From positions 1 to 64,000 of the forward strand of contig NZ_JADGMY010000010.1 of assembly GCF_015234515.1 (NCBI RefSeq): a stretch of DNA of 64,000 bases, given 5' to 3'. Below the pieces are notes generated by a model, which was not told the origin of the DNA, did not search any database, and worked only from the letters and a program-made list of their open reading frames with translations. Shown here piece by piece: positions 32,128 to 41,729 of this stretch. Position 1 is the stretch's first letter. Each line of letters starts with the position of its first letter. Position numbers and translations under genes: made by a program. Source of the DNA: Cellulomonas sp. (GTDB lineage: Bacteria > Actinomycetota > Actinomycetes > Actinomycetales > Cellulomonadaceae).

Positions 32128-34746
32128 TCAGTCGTCGTCGACGGGGCCGCGCCCGCCGTCGCTCTCCTCGTCGGAGTGCGACGGTGCCGCCGGCTCGGGC
32201 TCGCCGCGCAGCATCGCCAGGGTGCCCGGCAGGTCGTCCGGCTGCAGCAGCACCTCACGCGCCTTGGAACCCTCGGAGGGCCCGACGATCTCACGCGACT
32301 CGAGCAGGTCCATCAGGCGCCCCGCCTTGGCGAACCCGACGCGCAGCTTGCGCTGCAGCATCGACGTCGAGCCGAACTGCGTCGTCACGACGAGCTCCGC
32401 GGCCTGGAGCAGCAGGTCCAGGTCGTCGCCGATGTCGTCGTCGACCTGCTTCTTGACGGCCTGGACCGCCACATCCTCACGGTAGATCGGCTTGAGCTGC
32501 GTCTTGACGTGCTCGACGACCGCGTGGATCTCGGACTCCGAGACCCACGCGCCCTGGGTGCGCATGGGCTTGGCGGCACCCATCGGCAGGAACAGCGCGT
32601 CACCCTGGCCGATGAGCTTCTCGGCGCCGGGCTGGTCGAGCACGACGCGTGAGTCCGTCAACGAGCTGGTCGCGAACGCGAGGCGCGACGGCACGTTGGC
32701 CTTGATCAGCCCGGTGACGACGTCCACGGACGGACGCTGCGTCGCCAGGACGAGGTGGATGCCGGCCGCACGCGCGAGCTGGGTGATGCGCTGGATCGAC
32801 GCCTCCACGTCGCGTGGGGCGACCATCATGAGGTCCGCGAGCTCGTCGACGATGACCAGCAGGTAGGGGTAGGTCGCGATCTTCCGCTCGGACCCCGGCA
32901 GTGGCTTGACCTTGCCGACCCGCACCGCGGCGTTGAAGTCGTCGATGTGCTTGTAGCCGAACATCGCGAGGTCGTCGTAGCGCGCCTCCATCTCCCGCAC
33001 GACCCACTCGAGAGCCTCGGCGGCCTTCTTGGGGTTCGTGATGATCGGGGTGATGAGGTGCGGGATGCCCTCGTAGAGGGTCAGCTCCACCCGCTTGGGG
33101 TCGACGAGGATCATGCGGACCTCGTCGGGCGTCGAGCGCATGAGGATCGACACGATCATCGAGTTCACGAACGAGGACTTGCCCGCGCCGGTCGCGCCCG
33201 CCACGAGGAGGTGCGGCATCTTGGCGAGGTTCGCGACGACGTACCCGCCCTCGACGTCCTTGCCGACACCGATGACCATCGGGTGCTCGCTGCGCTTGGC
33301 CGCCGACGAGCGCAGGACGTCACCCAGCGCGACGGTCTCGCGGTCGGTGTTCGGGATCTCGATGCCGATGGCCGACTTGCCGGGGATCGGCGAGAGGATC
33401 CGCACGTCGGCACTGGCGACCGCGTACGCGATGTTCTTGCTCAGCGCGGTGACACGCTCGACCTTGACGGCGGGGCCGAGCTCCACCTCGTACCGGGTGA
33501 CGGTCGGGCCGCGCGTGAAGCCCGTGACCTGCGCATCGATCTCGAACTGGTCCAGGACCGTCGTCAGCGACTCGACGACGCGGTCGTTCGCGGCCGAACG
33601 CACCTTGTGCGGCGGGCCCTTCGCCAGGACGTCCTCGGTCGGCAGGATGTACACGACGTCGCCCTCGAGCATCGGCTGCTCGCCGCGGGGGACGCCGCTC
33701 GTGGGCGGGGCGGGCAGGTCGGCCTCGACGACCGCCGTGGGGGCGTCCGCGGGGGTCGAGGCCATGCGGCGGGTCGCGACGGCGTCGGCAGCAGCGGCAG
33801 CGGCGGCCTCCTCCTCCTCGCGCGCCACCACGGCGGCGCGCTCGAACGCCTCGTCGCCCACGTACTCGTCGAGGCGGCCCTCGTCGGGTGAGGCCGCGTC
33901 CTGTGCGCGACGGCGGCCCAGCAGACGACGGGGGGTCTTCACCGGCGGCTCCGGGCGCGCGCTGTGCAGCGCCTCGATCACGAGCGGCTCGTCCGGGTCC
34001 TCCGCCGCGTCGTCGGGGTGGCCGGTCAGGCGCCGGTACAGGCCCGCGAGCCGCGGCCCGATGAGGTGCACGGGCGTGGCCGTGACCACCAGGACGCCGA
34101 AGAACGCGAGGATCGCCAGGAGCACGCCCGCGACGACCGTCGTGAGCAGCGCCGCCAGGGGTGTGCCGACACCGAACCCGACGATGCCGCCGGCCGCACG
34201 CACCGCGGCCATGTCCTGCGTGGTCGGCAGGCCCTGCACGAGGTGGACGATGCCGCACACGGCGACCGTGATCGCCGTCAGCCCGATGCCGATGCGCGAG
34301 TTGGCCTGCACGCGGTCGGGGTGGCGCATGAGGCGGATCCCGAGCCCCAGCAGCACGACCGGGACCGCGATGCCCACGACACCGAACGTGCCGGCGACGA
34401 TGTTGTGGATGACGTCGCCCGCGGAGCCCGACAGGTCCCACCACTCGCGGGCGGCGACGACGACCGCGAGACCCACGAGGGTCAGCGCGAGGCCGTCGCG
34501 CCGGTGCGCGGGGTCGAGCTCGCGTGCACCGGCGCCGACGTGACGCGCGGTACCGCCGACGAGGTGGGCCGCCCCCATCCAGACGCCGCGCACGATCCGC
34601 AGCGGGAGGGCGGGCCGGGCCGGCGCCGGGGCCTGGCGGCCCGCGGGACGCGTGCCCCCGCGCGCCGGCGTGCCCTTCGGTGACCGGGACGCCGCACCGG
34701 AGGCACGCGTCGGACGCGCGGGGCCGGGGGTCGTACGGGTCGCCAT
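32128..34746 (-). CDS. ftsK: DNA translocase FtsK
   Basis: An 872-residue septal DNA pump that clears and dimer-resolves chromosomes at division. Layout: basic N-terminus, four or five helices (about 55-230, LTLVGLAVVVAAREWW to LLAILAFFGVLVVTA), an acidic Ala/Glu linker, the RecA-like motor with Walker A VAGATGAGKSSFVNSM, Walker B LLVIVDELADLMMVA, and a C-terminal gamma winged helix (TTQFGSTSMLQRKLRVGFAKAGRLMDLLE). The ATG at 34746 follows TACCGT by seven bases and AGGA by five, so it may be leaderless. Confidence 0.96.
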   Translation of the reverse strand: MATRTTPGPARPTRASGAASRSPKGTPARGGTRPAGRQAPAPARPALPLRIVRGVWMGAAHLVGGTARHVGAGARELDPAHRRDGLALTLVGLAVVVAAREWWDLSGSAGDVIHNIVAGTFGVVGIAVPVVLLGLGIRLMRHPDRVQANSRIGIGLTAITVAVCGIVHLVQGLPTTQDMAAVRAAGGIVGFGVGTPLAALLTTVVAGVLLAILAFFGVLVVTATPVHLIGPRLAGLYRRLTGHPDDAAEDPDEPLVIEALHSARPEPPVKTPRRLLGRRRAQDAASPDEGRLDEYVGDEAFERAAVVAREEEEAAAAAAADAVATRRMASTPADAPTAVVEADLPAPPTSGVPRGEQPMLEGDVVYILPTEDVLAKGPPHKVRSAANDRVVESLTTVLDQFEIDAQVTGFTRGPTVTRYEVELGPAVKVERVTALSKNIAYAVASADVRILSPIPGKSAIGIEIPNTDRETVALGDVLRSSAAKRSEHPMVIGVGKDVEGGYVVANLAKMPHLLVAGATGAGKSSFVNSMIVSILMRSTPDEVRMILVDPKRVELTLYEGIPHLITPIITNPKKAAEALEWVVREMEARYDDLAMFGYKHIDDFNAAVRVGKVKPLPGSERKIATYPYLLVIVDELADLMMVAPRDVEASIQRITQLARAAGIHLVLATQRPSVDVVTGLIKANVPSRLAFATSSLTDSRVVLDQPGAEKLIGQGDALFLPMGAAKPMRTQGAWVSESEIHAVVEHVKTQLKPIYREDVAVQAVKKQVDDDIGDDLDLLLQAAELVVTTQFGSTSMLQRKLRVGFAKAGRLMDLLESREIVGPSEGSKAREVLLQPDDLPGTLAMLRGEPEPAAPSHSDEESDGGRGPVDDD

Positions 34747-34835
34747 GGTCCTCACGGTAGCGTCGCGACGGCCCCAGACCCTGCTGGAGGGCGTCCGTGT
34801 CGCCCGTCAGGAGGACCGCACGCGTGCCGGCGGCG

Positions 34836-34858
34836 GTGTCGGTGGCCCGTGGCACGAT
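34836..34858 (+). promoter_or_regulatory. RecA-NDp (PafBC-type) promoter of the winged-helix gene
   Basis: GTGTCGGTG at 34836-34844, eight bases, then CACGAT at 34853-34858, and a six-base spacer to the ATG at 34865. It matches 8 of 9 bases of the RecA-NDp first block with the exact N8 spacing. Together with the recA and lhr elements it forms a group of three. Confidence 0.7.
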
Positions 34859-34864
34859 GCCCGC

Positions 34865-36016
34865 ATGGCACCCGCAGGGGCGGCGCGCGCAGCGGTCACG
34901 GTCGACCGCGTGACGGTGCTGCGCCACCGTGCCGGTGTGCAGCAGCTCGACCGCGCGCACGGGTCCGTGGCGGAGTGCACGGATGCGGACGTCCTCGACG
35001 GGGGCGTCCAGGACACGGGGCCCGACGGCGCCCTGTGGGCGCTCGCGGTGCGCGGCGTCGCGGTCTCGGCGGCCGACCGGCCCGGGGCCCTCGCGTACGC
35101 CTGGACGCTTCGCGGGGCGCCGCACGCCTACCGCCGGGCCGACCTGCGCGACGTGGAACGGGCGCAGCGCCCGTGGTCGGACGCGGACGCCGCCAAGCGG
35201 GTGTTCGACGCGGCGCGCCCGCTGCGTGCCGCAGGCATCCCCGTCACCCAGGCGCTGGCCACGGCTGCGCGCACGATGCACGACGTCGTCGGGCGGCCGA
35301 TGGTCAAGGGCGAGGTGTCGACCGCCATGACGGCCGCGCTCCCCGAGCCGTACCTGCGCTGGTGCCGTCCGTGCGGCGCCACCCACATGTACGAGCAGAC
35401 GTTCCGCCTCGCCGCGCTGCACGGGGGCCTGGAGCTCGAGCCCGGCACCTCACCACCCGTCATTCGCCGGATCCCGCGCTGGCCGTCCTCACAGGTCGGG
35501 CGCACGGAGCCGGCGGCGGCCGGCGCCAGGCGCGACCCCGTCCGCACGGCGCTGCACCTGCTCGGACCGAGCACACCCTCGCTGGTCGCCGAGCACCTCG
35601 ACGCGCCCGTGCGCGAGGTCGCGGCTCGCTGGCCGTCCGACGTGGTCGGCGTCGACGTCGAGGGCCGTGCGCGTCAGGTGCTCGACGCCGACCTGGACGC
35701 GCTGCGCGCGGCCGCGACGGTGCCGCCCGCGTCCACCGTGCGCCTGCTGGGGCCGTACGACCTGTTCCTCCAGGTCCGCGACCGTGACCTGCTCGTCCCT
35801 GACCCGGCGGGCAGGAGCGCGCTGTGGCCCGTGCTCGGTCGCCCCGGGGCGGTGCTCGCCGACGGCCAGATCGTGGGGACGTGGCGGCCACGGGCACGCG
35901 GTGGCACCCTCGGTCTCGACGTCACCCCCTGGGGCCGGTGGACGCGCGCGCTGCGCGAGCAGGTCGCGGAGCAGCACGAGCACCTCGCGAGGTTCCGGGG
36001 GTTGCGGACCGCCTGA
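34865..36016 (+). CDS. Winged-helix DNA-binding protein, AlkZ/YcaQ-like family
   Basis: A 383-residue protein of the winged-helix DNA-binding-domain family (HTH_42) that includes the interstrand-crosslink glycosylases AlkZ and YcaQ. Seen: VTVLRHRAGVQQLDR near the start, GALWALAVRG, TLRGAPHAYRRADLRDVERA, EVSTAMTAALPEPYLRWCRPCGATHMYEQTFRLAALHGGLELEP, and the ending FRGLRTA. The QQLDR segment lies where AlkZ has its catalytic Gln pair, but the exact motif cannot be confirmed without alignment. The upstream damage promoter supports a DNA-repair role. The ATG at 34865 fits a leaderless mRNA. Confidence 0.8.
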   Translation: MAPAGAARAAVTVDRVTVLRHRAGVQQLDRAHGSVAECTDADVLDGGVQDTGPDGALWALAVRGVAVSAADRPGALAYAWTLRGAPHAYRRADLRDVERAQRPWSDADAAKRVFDAARPLRAAGIPVTQALATAARTMHDVVGRPMVKGEVSTAMTAALPEPYLRWCRPCGATHMYEQTFRLAALHGGLELEPGTSPPVIRRIPRWPSSQVGRTEPAAAGARRDPVRTALHLLGPSTPSLVAEHLDAPVREVAARWPSDVVGVDVEGRARQVLDADLDALRAAATVPPASTVRLLGPYDLFLQVRDRDLLVPDPAGRSALWPVLGRPGAVLADGQIVGTWRPRARGGTLGLDVTPWGRWTRALREQVAEQHEHLARFRGLRTA

Positions 36017-36102
36017 CGTGTCGGACCACGATCAGGCCGATGCCGGCGCCGAACGTCACGAGCCTGCGGCGAGGACCACCGCGCCCTCGCTCCGCTCCCG
36101 GC

Positions 36103-37788
36103 TCAGGCCTCCACGACGACGGGGATGATCATCGGCCGACGGCGCAGCTTGTTGGACACCCACCGGCCGACGACGCGACGCATCACCTGCTGCAGCTGGT
36201 GGGTGTCGGTGGCACCGGCACGCACGGCCTCCTCGAGCGCCTCGGTGAGCACGGGCAGGATCTCGTCGAAGACGTCGTCCTGCTCCGCGACGCCCCGTGC
36301 GTGGATCTGCGGGCCCGCGAGCACCTTGCCGTCGCCGGAGGACACCACCGCGAAGATCGAGACGAACCCCTCGTCACCGAGGATCCGCCGGTCCTTGAGC
36401 TCGGCCTCCGTGAGCTCTCCGACGCTCGACCCGTCGACGTACACGTACCCGCACGGCACGGCCCCGACGACCTGCGCACGACCGTCGACGAGGTCGACGA
36501 CCACGCCGTCCTCCGCCAGGACGACCCGGTCCGCCGGCACGCCCGACTTCACCGCGAGCGCGCCGTTGGCGATGAGGTGGCGCACCTCGCCGTGGACGGG
36601 CATCACGTTGCGCGGGCGCAGGATGTTGTAGCAGTACAGGAGCTCGCCGGCGCTCGCGTGGCCGGAGACGTGCACCTTCGCGTTGCCCGAGTGCACGACG
36701 CGCGCGCCCAGGCGCATGAGGCCGTTGATGACACGGAAGACGGCGTTCTCGTTGCCGGGGATGAGGCTCGAGGCGAGCACCACCGTGTCGCCGGTACCGA
36801 CCGAGACCTTGTGGTCACCGTTCGCGATCCGCGACAGGGCCGCCATGGGCTCGCCCTGCGACCCCGTGCACATGAGGACCACGCGGTCGTCGGGCAGCTT
36901 CTCGATCTGCTTCTGGTCGACCAGCAGCCCGTCGGGCACCCGCAGGTAGCCGAGCTCGGCGGCGATGCCCATGTTGCGGACCATCGACCGGCCGACGAGC
37001 GCGACCTTGCGCTCGTTCGCGGCGGCCGCGTCGATGACCTGCTGGACGCGGTGGACGTGCGACGCGAACGACGCCACGACGACGCGCCCGGTCGACTCCG
37101 CGAACACCTGCTCGAGCACCGGGCCGATCTCCCGCTCGGGCGTGACGAACCCGGGCACCTCCGCGTTCGTCGAGTCGACCATGAACAGGTCGACGCCCCG
37201 CTCGCCGAGGCGGGCGAACGCCCGCAGGTCGGTGATGCGTCCGTCGAGCGGGAGCTGGTCCATCTTGAAGTCACCCGTGTGCAGCACGGTGCCCGCGGGC
37301 GTGTGGACGGCGACCGCGAGCGCGTCGGGGATCGAGTGGTTCACGGCGACGAACTCGCACTCGAACGCGCCGAGCTGCTCGACCTGACCCTCGCGCACCG
37401 TGAGGGTCAGCGGGGCGATCCGGTGCTCCTTGAGCTTGGCCTCGACGAAGGCGAGCGTCAGCTGCGAGCCCACCAGCGGGATGTCGCCGCGCAGCCGCAG
37501 CAGGTACGGCACGGCACCGATGTGGTCCTCGTGGCCGTGGGTCAGCACGATCGCGTCGATGTCGTCGAGGCGGTCCCGGATGTAGTCGAAGTCCGGGAGG
37601 ATCAGGTCGACGCCGGGCTGGTGGTCCTCGGGGAAGAGGACGCCGCAGTCGATGACGAGCAGGCGACCGGCGTGCTCGAGCACCGCCATGTTGCGTCCGA
37701 CCTCACCCAGCCCGCCGAGCGGGACGATCCGCAGACCGCCCTCCGGGAGCGGCGGCGGCAGCGTCAGGTCCGGGTGCGGGTGACTCAT
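36103..37788 (-). CDS. rnj: Ribonuclease J
   Basis: A 561-residue metallo-beta-lactamase/beta-CASP nuclease with endo- and 5'-exonuclease activity in mRNA decay and rRNA maturation. Seen: HGHEDHIGAVPYLL (zinc site), HTGDFKMDQLPLDG, VDSTNAEVPGF, VALVGRSMVRNM, VVLMCTGSQGEPMAAL, HVSGHASAGELL (beta-CASP), and MPVHGEVRHL. It is the normal length. The ATG at 37788 has AGGAG a few bases upstream. dapA precedes it by 37 bases, so the two may be co-transcribed, as in many actinobacteria. Confidence 0.96.
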   Translation of the reverse strand: MSHPHPDLTLPPPLPEGGLRIVPLGGLGEVGRNMAVLEHAGRLLVIDCGVLFPEDHQPGVDLILPDFDYIRDRLDDIDAIVLTHGHEDHIGAVPYLLRLRGDIPLVGSQLTLAFVEAKLKEHRIAPLTLTVREGQVEQLGAFECEFVAVNHSIPDALAVAVHTPAGTVLHTGDFKMDQLPLDGRITDLRAFARLGERGVDLFMVDSTNAEVPGFVTPEREIGPVLEQVFAESTGRVVVASFASHVHRVQQVIDAAAANERKVALVGRSMVRNMGIAAELGYLRVPDGLLVDQKQIEKLPDDRVVLMCTGSQGEPMAALSRIANGDHKVSVGTGDTVVLASSLIPGNENAVFRVINGLMRLGARVVHSGNAKVHVSGHASAGELLYCYNILRPRNVMPVHGEVRHLIANGALAVKSGVPADRVVLAEDGVVVDLVDGRAQVVGAVPCGYVYVDGSSVGELTEAELKDRRILGDEGFVSIFAVVSSGDGKVLAGPQIHARGVAEQDDVFDEILPVLTEALEEAVRAGATDTHQLQQVMRRVVGRWVSNKLRRRPMIIPVVVEA

Positions 37789-37825
37789 GGAGCTCCTGAG
37801 GGATCGGTGGGCGCCGACCGGTGCG

Positions 37826-38755
37826 TCACGCGCGATCGGTGCCCGCGACGACGTCCAGGAGGCCACCGGCCGCCAGACCGGCGCGCACGTCGGCCACCTC
37901 GTCGTCGCTGAACGGGAGGAGGGGCAGCCGCGTCGCCCGGCTGCGCAGGACGCCGAGCTCGACGAGCGCGGCCTTCGCGGCGGGCGTCTGGAAGCCGGCG
38001 CCGTTGAGCGCCGTGGCGACCGGGAGCAGCGAGCGGAAGGTCTCGAGGGCACGGGCGGCGTCCCCGGCACGCCAGGCGTCGAACAGGCGGGCGTACCCGC
38101 GCGGGGCCACCTGCGTCGCGACACCGACGAGACCGACGGCCCCGTGGGCGAGGAACGACAGGGCGAGCACGTCGTCACCGCTGTACCAGGCCAGGCCCGT
38201 CCGCACCAGGGCGCCGGCCGCAGCGACGACGTCACCCGTCGCGTCCTTCATGGCGACGACGCGCTCGTGCGCGGCGAGGCGGTCGATGGTGGCCGGCGCG
38301 AGCCGGACCCCCGAGCGGCCGGGGACGTCGTACAGCATGACCGGCAGCCCCGTGGCGTCCGCCACCGCCGTGACGTGGGCGACCACACCGTCCTGCGACG
38401 GACGCGAGTAGTACGGCGTGACGACGAGGAGCCCGTGCGCACCGGCCTCGGCGGCCTGCTCGGCCATCCGGACGGCGTGCGCGGTGTCGTTGGAGCCTGC
38501 ACCGGCGACGACGTACGCGCGGTCACCGACGGCCTCGACGACGGCCGCCACGATCTCGGCCTTCTCGGGGGCGTGCGTCGTGGGCGCCTCACCGGTGGTG
38601 CCGTTCAGCACCAGGCCGTCGTGGCCCGCGTCGACGAGGTGCTTCGCGAGCCGGACCGTCGCCTCGAGGTCGACGGCGCCGTCCGGGGTCATCGGGGTGA
38701 CCATGGCGGACAGCAGCGACCCGAACGGGTGGGTGGCAGAGGTCACGGCGGGCAT
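37826..38755 (-). CDS. dapA: 4-hydroxy-tetrahydrodipicolinate synthase
   Basis: A 309-residue class I aldolase condensing pyruvate with aspartate semialdehyde, the first committed step of the DAP/lysine pathway. Seen: [34 protein letters not shown] (TTGE), [23 protein letters not shown], and the Schiff-base lysine in [10 protein letters not shown]. The ATG at 38755 has TACCGT ending six bases upstream, indicating a leaderless mRNA. RNase J follows. The gene is separated from thyA-dfr by 43 bases. Confidence 0.96.
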   Translation of the reverse strand: MPAVTSATHPFGSLLSAMVTPMTPDGAVDLEATVRLAKHLVDAGHDGLVLNGTTGEAPTTHAPEKAEIVAAVVEAVGDRAYVVAGAGSNDTAHAVRMAEQAAEAGAHGLLVVTPYYSRPSQDGVVAHVTAVADATGLPVMLYDVPGRSGVRLAPATIDRLAAHERVVAMKDATGDVVAAAGALVRTGLAWYSGDDVLALSFLAHGAVGLVGVATQVAPRGYARLFDAWRAGDAARALETFRSLLPVATALNGAGFQTPAAKAALVELGVLRSRATRLPLLPFSDDEVADVRAGLAAGGLLDVVAGTDRA

Positions 38756-38798
38756 GGGCACACGGTACCGCTCGCACGAACGTGCGCGTCGCGCGATT

Positions 38799-39299
38799 TC
38801 ACCCGATGTCGCGGGCCTCACGACGCCACGAGTCGAACCGGTAGCGCGTGCCCGTGCGCGAGACGCGCCACGACGTGTCGTCCCCTCCGGGCTCGATCGA
38901 CCAGCCCCGCCCCACGGCCGGCGCTCGCGTGTCGCCGGGGACGTCGAGGTCGACGACCGTGATCTCGAGCCGGTCGGCGCGGTCGATGGTGCTCGCGTAG
39001 ACCGCTCCCCCGCCGATCACCCAGACGTCGGATGCGCTGCGCAGCGCGGCGTCGAGGTCGTCCAGCACGGTCGCTCCCGGCGCGTCGTACGCCGGGTCGC
39101 GCGAGAGCACGACGTTGCGCCGGCCGGGCAGCGGCCGGAACCGCTCGGGCAGGGACTCCCACGTGGCGCGCCCCATGACGACCGTCGCGCCGGCGGTGAC
39201 CTCGCGGAAGTGCGCCATGTCCTCCGGCACGTGCCACGGGATCGTCCCGGCGTCGCCGATCACGCCGGCGGGCGTCTGCGCCCAGACCAGACCGATCAC
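38799..39299 (-). CDS. Dihydrofolate reductase
   Basis: A 166-residue DHFR, which reduces dihydrofolate made by thymidylate synthase. Seen: [32 protein letters not shown] (the N-terminal strand, Met20 loop and the acidic residue in EDMAHF), [29 protein letters not shown], and [12 protein letters not shown]. The GTG at 39299 starts three bases after the thyA stop. The thyA-dfr pair regenerates tetrahydrofolate. Confidence 0.96.
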   Translation of the reverse strand: MIGLVWAQTPAGVIGDAGTIPWHVPEDMAHFREVTAGATVVMGRATWESLPERFRPLPGRRNVVLSRDPAYDAPGATVLDDLDAALRSASDVWVIGGGAVYASTIDRADRLEITVVDLDVPGDTRAPAVGRGWSIEPGGDDTSWRVSRTGTRYRFDSWRREARDIG

Positions 39300-39302
39300 G
39301 CG

Positions 39303-40139
39303 TCAGACCGCCACGGGCGCGGCGATCGCCGGGTGGTGCCGGTACCCGAGGACCTCGACGTCGTCCCACGTGTACTCGAACAGCGACGGCGCGCGCCGCA
39401 GCTCCAGCGTCGGGTACGGGTAGGGGTCGCGCGCGAGCTGCTCGCGTACCTGCTCGACGTGGTTGTCGTAGACGTGGCAGTCCCCGCCCGTCCACACCAG
39501 GTCCCCCACCTCGAGGTCGACCTGCTGCGCGATCATGTGCGTGAGCAGCGCGTACGACGCGACGTTGAACGGCACACCGAGGAACAGGTCCGCCGAGCGC
39601 TGGTACACCTGGCAGGACAGGCGGCCGTCGGCCACGTAGAGCTGGAAGAACGCGTGGCACGGGACCAGCGCCATGCGGTCGAGCTCGGCGACGTTCCAGG
39701 CGGAGACGACGTGCCTGCGCGAGTCGGGGTTGGTGCGCAGCTCGCGCAGCAGCCGCTCGAGCTGGTCCACGTGCCCGCCGTCGGGCGTCGGCCACGAGCG
39801 CCACTGGACGCCGTACACGGGCCCCAGCTCGCCGTCCTCGTCGGCCCACTCGTCCCAGATGTGCACACCGCGCTCGACGAGCGAGGAGATGTTCGACTCC
39901 CCGCGCAGGAACCAGAACAGCTCCTCGGCCACACCGCGGAAGAACACGCGCTTCGTCGTGACCAGCGGGAAGCCCGCACGCAGGTCGTACCGCAGCTGGT
40001 GCCCGAAGACCGAGCGCGTGCCCGTGCCGGTGCGGTCGGCCTTGGGCGTCCCGGTCGCCAGGACGAGGCGCAGGAGGTCCTCGTACGGCGTCGGGACGTC
40101 GGTCGTGAGGTCGCTCGCTGCTGCTCCCGGCTCCGTCAT
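39303..40139 (-). CDS. thyA: Thymidylate synthase
   Basis: A 278-residue ThyA making dTMP from dUMP with methylene-tetrahydrofolate. Seen: [19 protein letters not shown], the active-site Cys in [64 protein letters not shown], and the C-terminal PAIAAPVAV. The ATG at 40139 is preceded by TACGAT at 40151-40146 with a six-base spacer, so it is probably leaderless. It is followed by the reductase gene. Confidence 0.97.
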   Translation of the reverse strand: MTEPGAAASDLTTDVPTPYEDLLRLVLATGTPKADRTGTGTRSVFGHQLRYDLRAGFPLVTTKRVFFRGVAEELFWFLRGESNISSLVERGVHIWDEWADEDGELGPVYGVQWRSWPTPDGGHVDQLERLLRELRTNPDSRRHVVSAWNVAELDRMALVPCHAFFQLYVADGRLSCQVYQRSADLFLGVPFNVASYALLTHMIAQQVDLEVGDLVWTGGDCHVYDNHVEQVREQLARDPYPYPTLELRRAPSLFEYTWDDVEVLGYRHHPAIAAPVAV

Positions 40140-40145
40140 GGCGAC

Positions 40146-40167
40146 ATCGTAGGCGCGGCGCCAGGAT
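40146..40167. promoter_or_regulatory. Back-to-back -10 boxes of thyA and the dehydrogenase gene
   Basis: TACGAT (minus, 40151-40146) and CAGGAT (plus, 40162-40167) serve the divergent thyA and aldehyde dehydrogenase genes. Only 35 bases separate the start codons, so each -35 region falls inside or at the edge of the other gene. Confidence 0.5.
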
Positions 40168-40174
40168 GGGAGGC

Positions 40175-41644
40175 ATGAGCCGGTCGCTGCCGCCCACCGT
40201 CGCCGCCCACGTCCCCACCGGCATGCTGGTCGGGGGCCGCTGGCGGCGCGCCCGCTCGGGCGCGACGTTCGAGGTCGAGGACCCGGCCACCGCCCGCACG
40301 ATGTTCGAGGTCGCCGACGGCGACGAGGACGACGCGCGCGACGCGCTCGACGCCGCGGTCGAGGCCTTCGACCCCTGGCGGCGCACGGCACCGCGCGTGC
40401 GCTCCGACCTGCTGCGCGCCGTCTTCGAGACCCTGACCGCGCGTGCCGAGGACATCGCCGCCCTGGTGACGTTCGAGGGCGGCAAGCCGCTCGCGGAGTC
40501 GCGCGCCGAGGTCGCCTACGCCGCCGAGTACGTCCGCTGGTACAGCGAGCAGGCCGTGCGCGTCGACGGGCTCGCGCGACGCGCCCCCGCCGGGACGCAC
40601 CACCAGCTCGTGCTGCGCCGACCGGTGGGGCCCGCGCTGCTCATCGCGCCGTGGAACTTCCCCATCGCGATGATCGCCCGCAAGGTCGCACCGGCACTCG
40701 CCGCCGGGTGCACCTGCGTCGTCAAGCCGGCCCAGCTGACGCCCCTGACGACGCTGTACGTCGCGGAGATCATCCGCGCGGAGCTCGAGGCCCGGGACCT
40801 GCCGACCGGGGTCCTCAACGTCGTCGCGTCGTCGTCGGCGCGACGGATCAGCGAGCCGCTGCTGGCCGACCCGCGGCTGCGCAAGCTGTCGTTCACCGGT
40901 TCGACCCAGGTCGGCGCGACGCTGCTGGCCGCCGCCGCGCCGTCGGTGCTGCGGACGTCGATGGAGCTGGGTGGCAACGCGCCGTTCCTGGTGTTCGCCG
41001 ACGCGGACCTCGACGCCGCCGTCGAGGGCGCCGTGCAGGCCAAGATGCGCAACTCCGGCCAGACGTGCGTCGCGGCCAACCGGTTCCTCGTGCACGCGTC
41101 GGTGGCCGACGAGTTCTCGCGCCGTCTGACGTCGGCGTTCGAGGGGCTGGTCCTCGGCCACGGCGCGGACGCCGGCGTCACCGTCGGTCCGCTGATCGAG
41201 CGCTCCGCGGTCGAGCGCGTGGCGGAGGTCGTCGCGCAGGCCAGGGACGGCGGCGCGCGCGTCCGGACGGGTGGCGGCACGCCACGACGTGACGGGTACT
41301 TCTTCCAACCCACCGTGCTGACGAAGGTCCCGCCCGACGCGCGGGTCGTCACCGAGGAGACGTTCGGACCCGTCGCCCCGGTCGTGACGTTCGGCGACGA
41401 GGACGAGGCGCTGCGGCTGGCCAACGGCACCCCGTTCGGCCTCGTCGCGTACGCCTACACGCGGGACGTCGGGCGTGCGATGCGGCTGGCCGAGGAGCTC
41501 GAGGCGGGCATGGTGGGGATCAACCGGGGCATGGTCTCCGACGCGAGCGCGCCGTTCGGCGGCGTCAAGATGTCCGGACTCGGCCGCGAGGGCGGCGAGC
41601 TGGGGCTCGAGGAGTACCTGGACCCGGTCTACGTCGCGCTCTGA
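40175..41644 (+). CDS. NAD(P)-dependent aldehyde dehydrogenase, succinate-semialdehyde type
   Basis: A 489-residue aldehyde dehydrogenase close to GabD. Seen: [36 protein letters not shown] (cofactor region), [35 protein letters not shown] (general base Glu), [15 protein letters not shown] (nucleophile Cys) and [13 protein letters not shown]. Succinate semialdehyde is the likely substrate, but other short aldehydes are possible. The ATG at 40175 is chosen because CAGGAT ends seven bases before it; an in-frame ATG at 40166 also exists with no good site. Confidence 0.9.
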   Translation: MSRSLPPTVAAHVPTGMLVGGRWRRARSGATFEVEDPATARTMFEVADGDEDDARDALDAAVEAFDPWRRTAPRVRSDLLRAVFETLTARAEDIAALVTFEGGKPLAESRAEVAYAAEYVRWYSEQAVRVDGLARRAPAGTHHQLVLRRPVGPALLIAPWNFPIAMIARKVAPALAAGCTCVVKPAQLTPLTTLYVAEIIRAELEARDLPTGVLNVVASSSARRISEPLLADPRLRKLSFTGSTQVGATLLAAAAPSVLRTSMELGGNAPFLVFADADLDAAVEGAVQAKMRNSGQTCVAANRFLVHASVADEFSRRLTSAFEGLVLGHGADAGVTVGPLIERSAVERVAEVVAQARDGGARVRTGGGTPRRDGYFFQPTVLTKVPPDARVVTEETFGPVAPVVTFGDEDEALRLANGTPFGLVAYAYTRDVGRAMRLAEELEAGMVGINRGMVSDASAPFGGVKMSGLGREGGELGLEEYLDPVYVAL

Positions 41645-41666
41645 GGCGGCCGCGCGAACCGGCGCC

Positions 41667-41690
41667 GTCCGCGCGACGCGGTGCGCGGAC
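41667..41690 (+). terminator. Hairpin after the aldehyde dehydrogenase gene
   Basis: GTCCGCGC pairs with GCGCGGAC across an 8-base loop, 23 bases after the stop codon. There is no U tract, as usual for a high-GC genome, so it may be a weak terminator. Confidence 0.45.
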
Positions 41691-41729
41691 AGCACCGGAC
41701 CCCCGCGGTCCCTGTGCGACAGTGACGAC

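Noticed and set aside
36017..36102. Search for a terminator between the winged-helix gene and rnj
   Set aside because: No convincing inverted repeat was found in this convergent gap.
40166..40175. ATG at 40166 as the dehydrogenase start
   Set aside because: It lies within the -10 box CAGGAT that fits the ATG at 40175, and adds only three residues.
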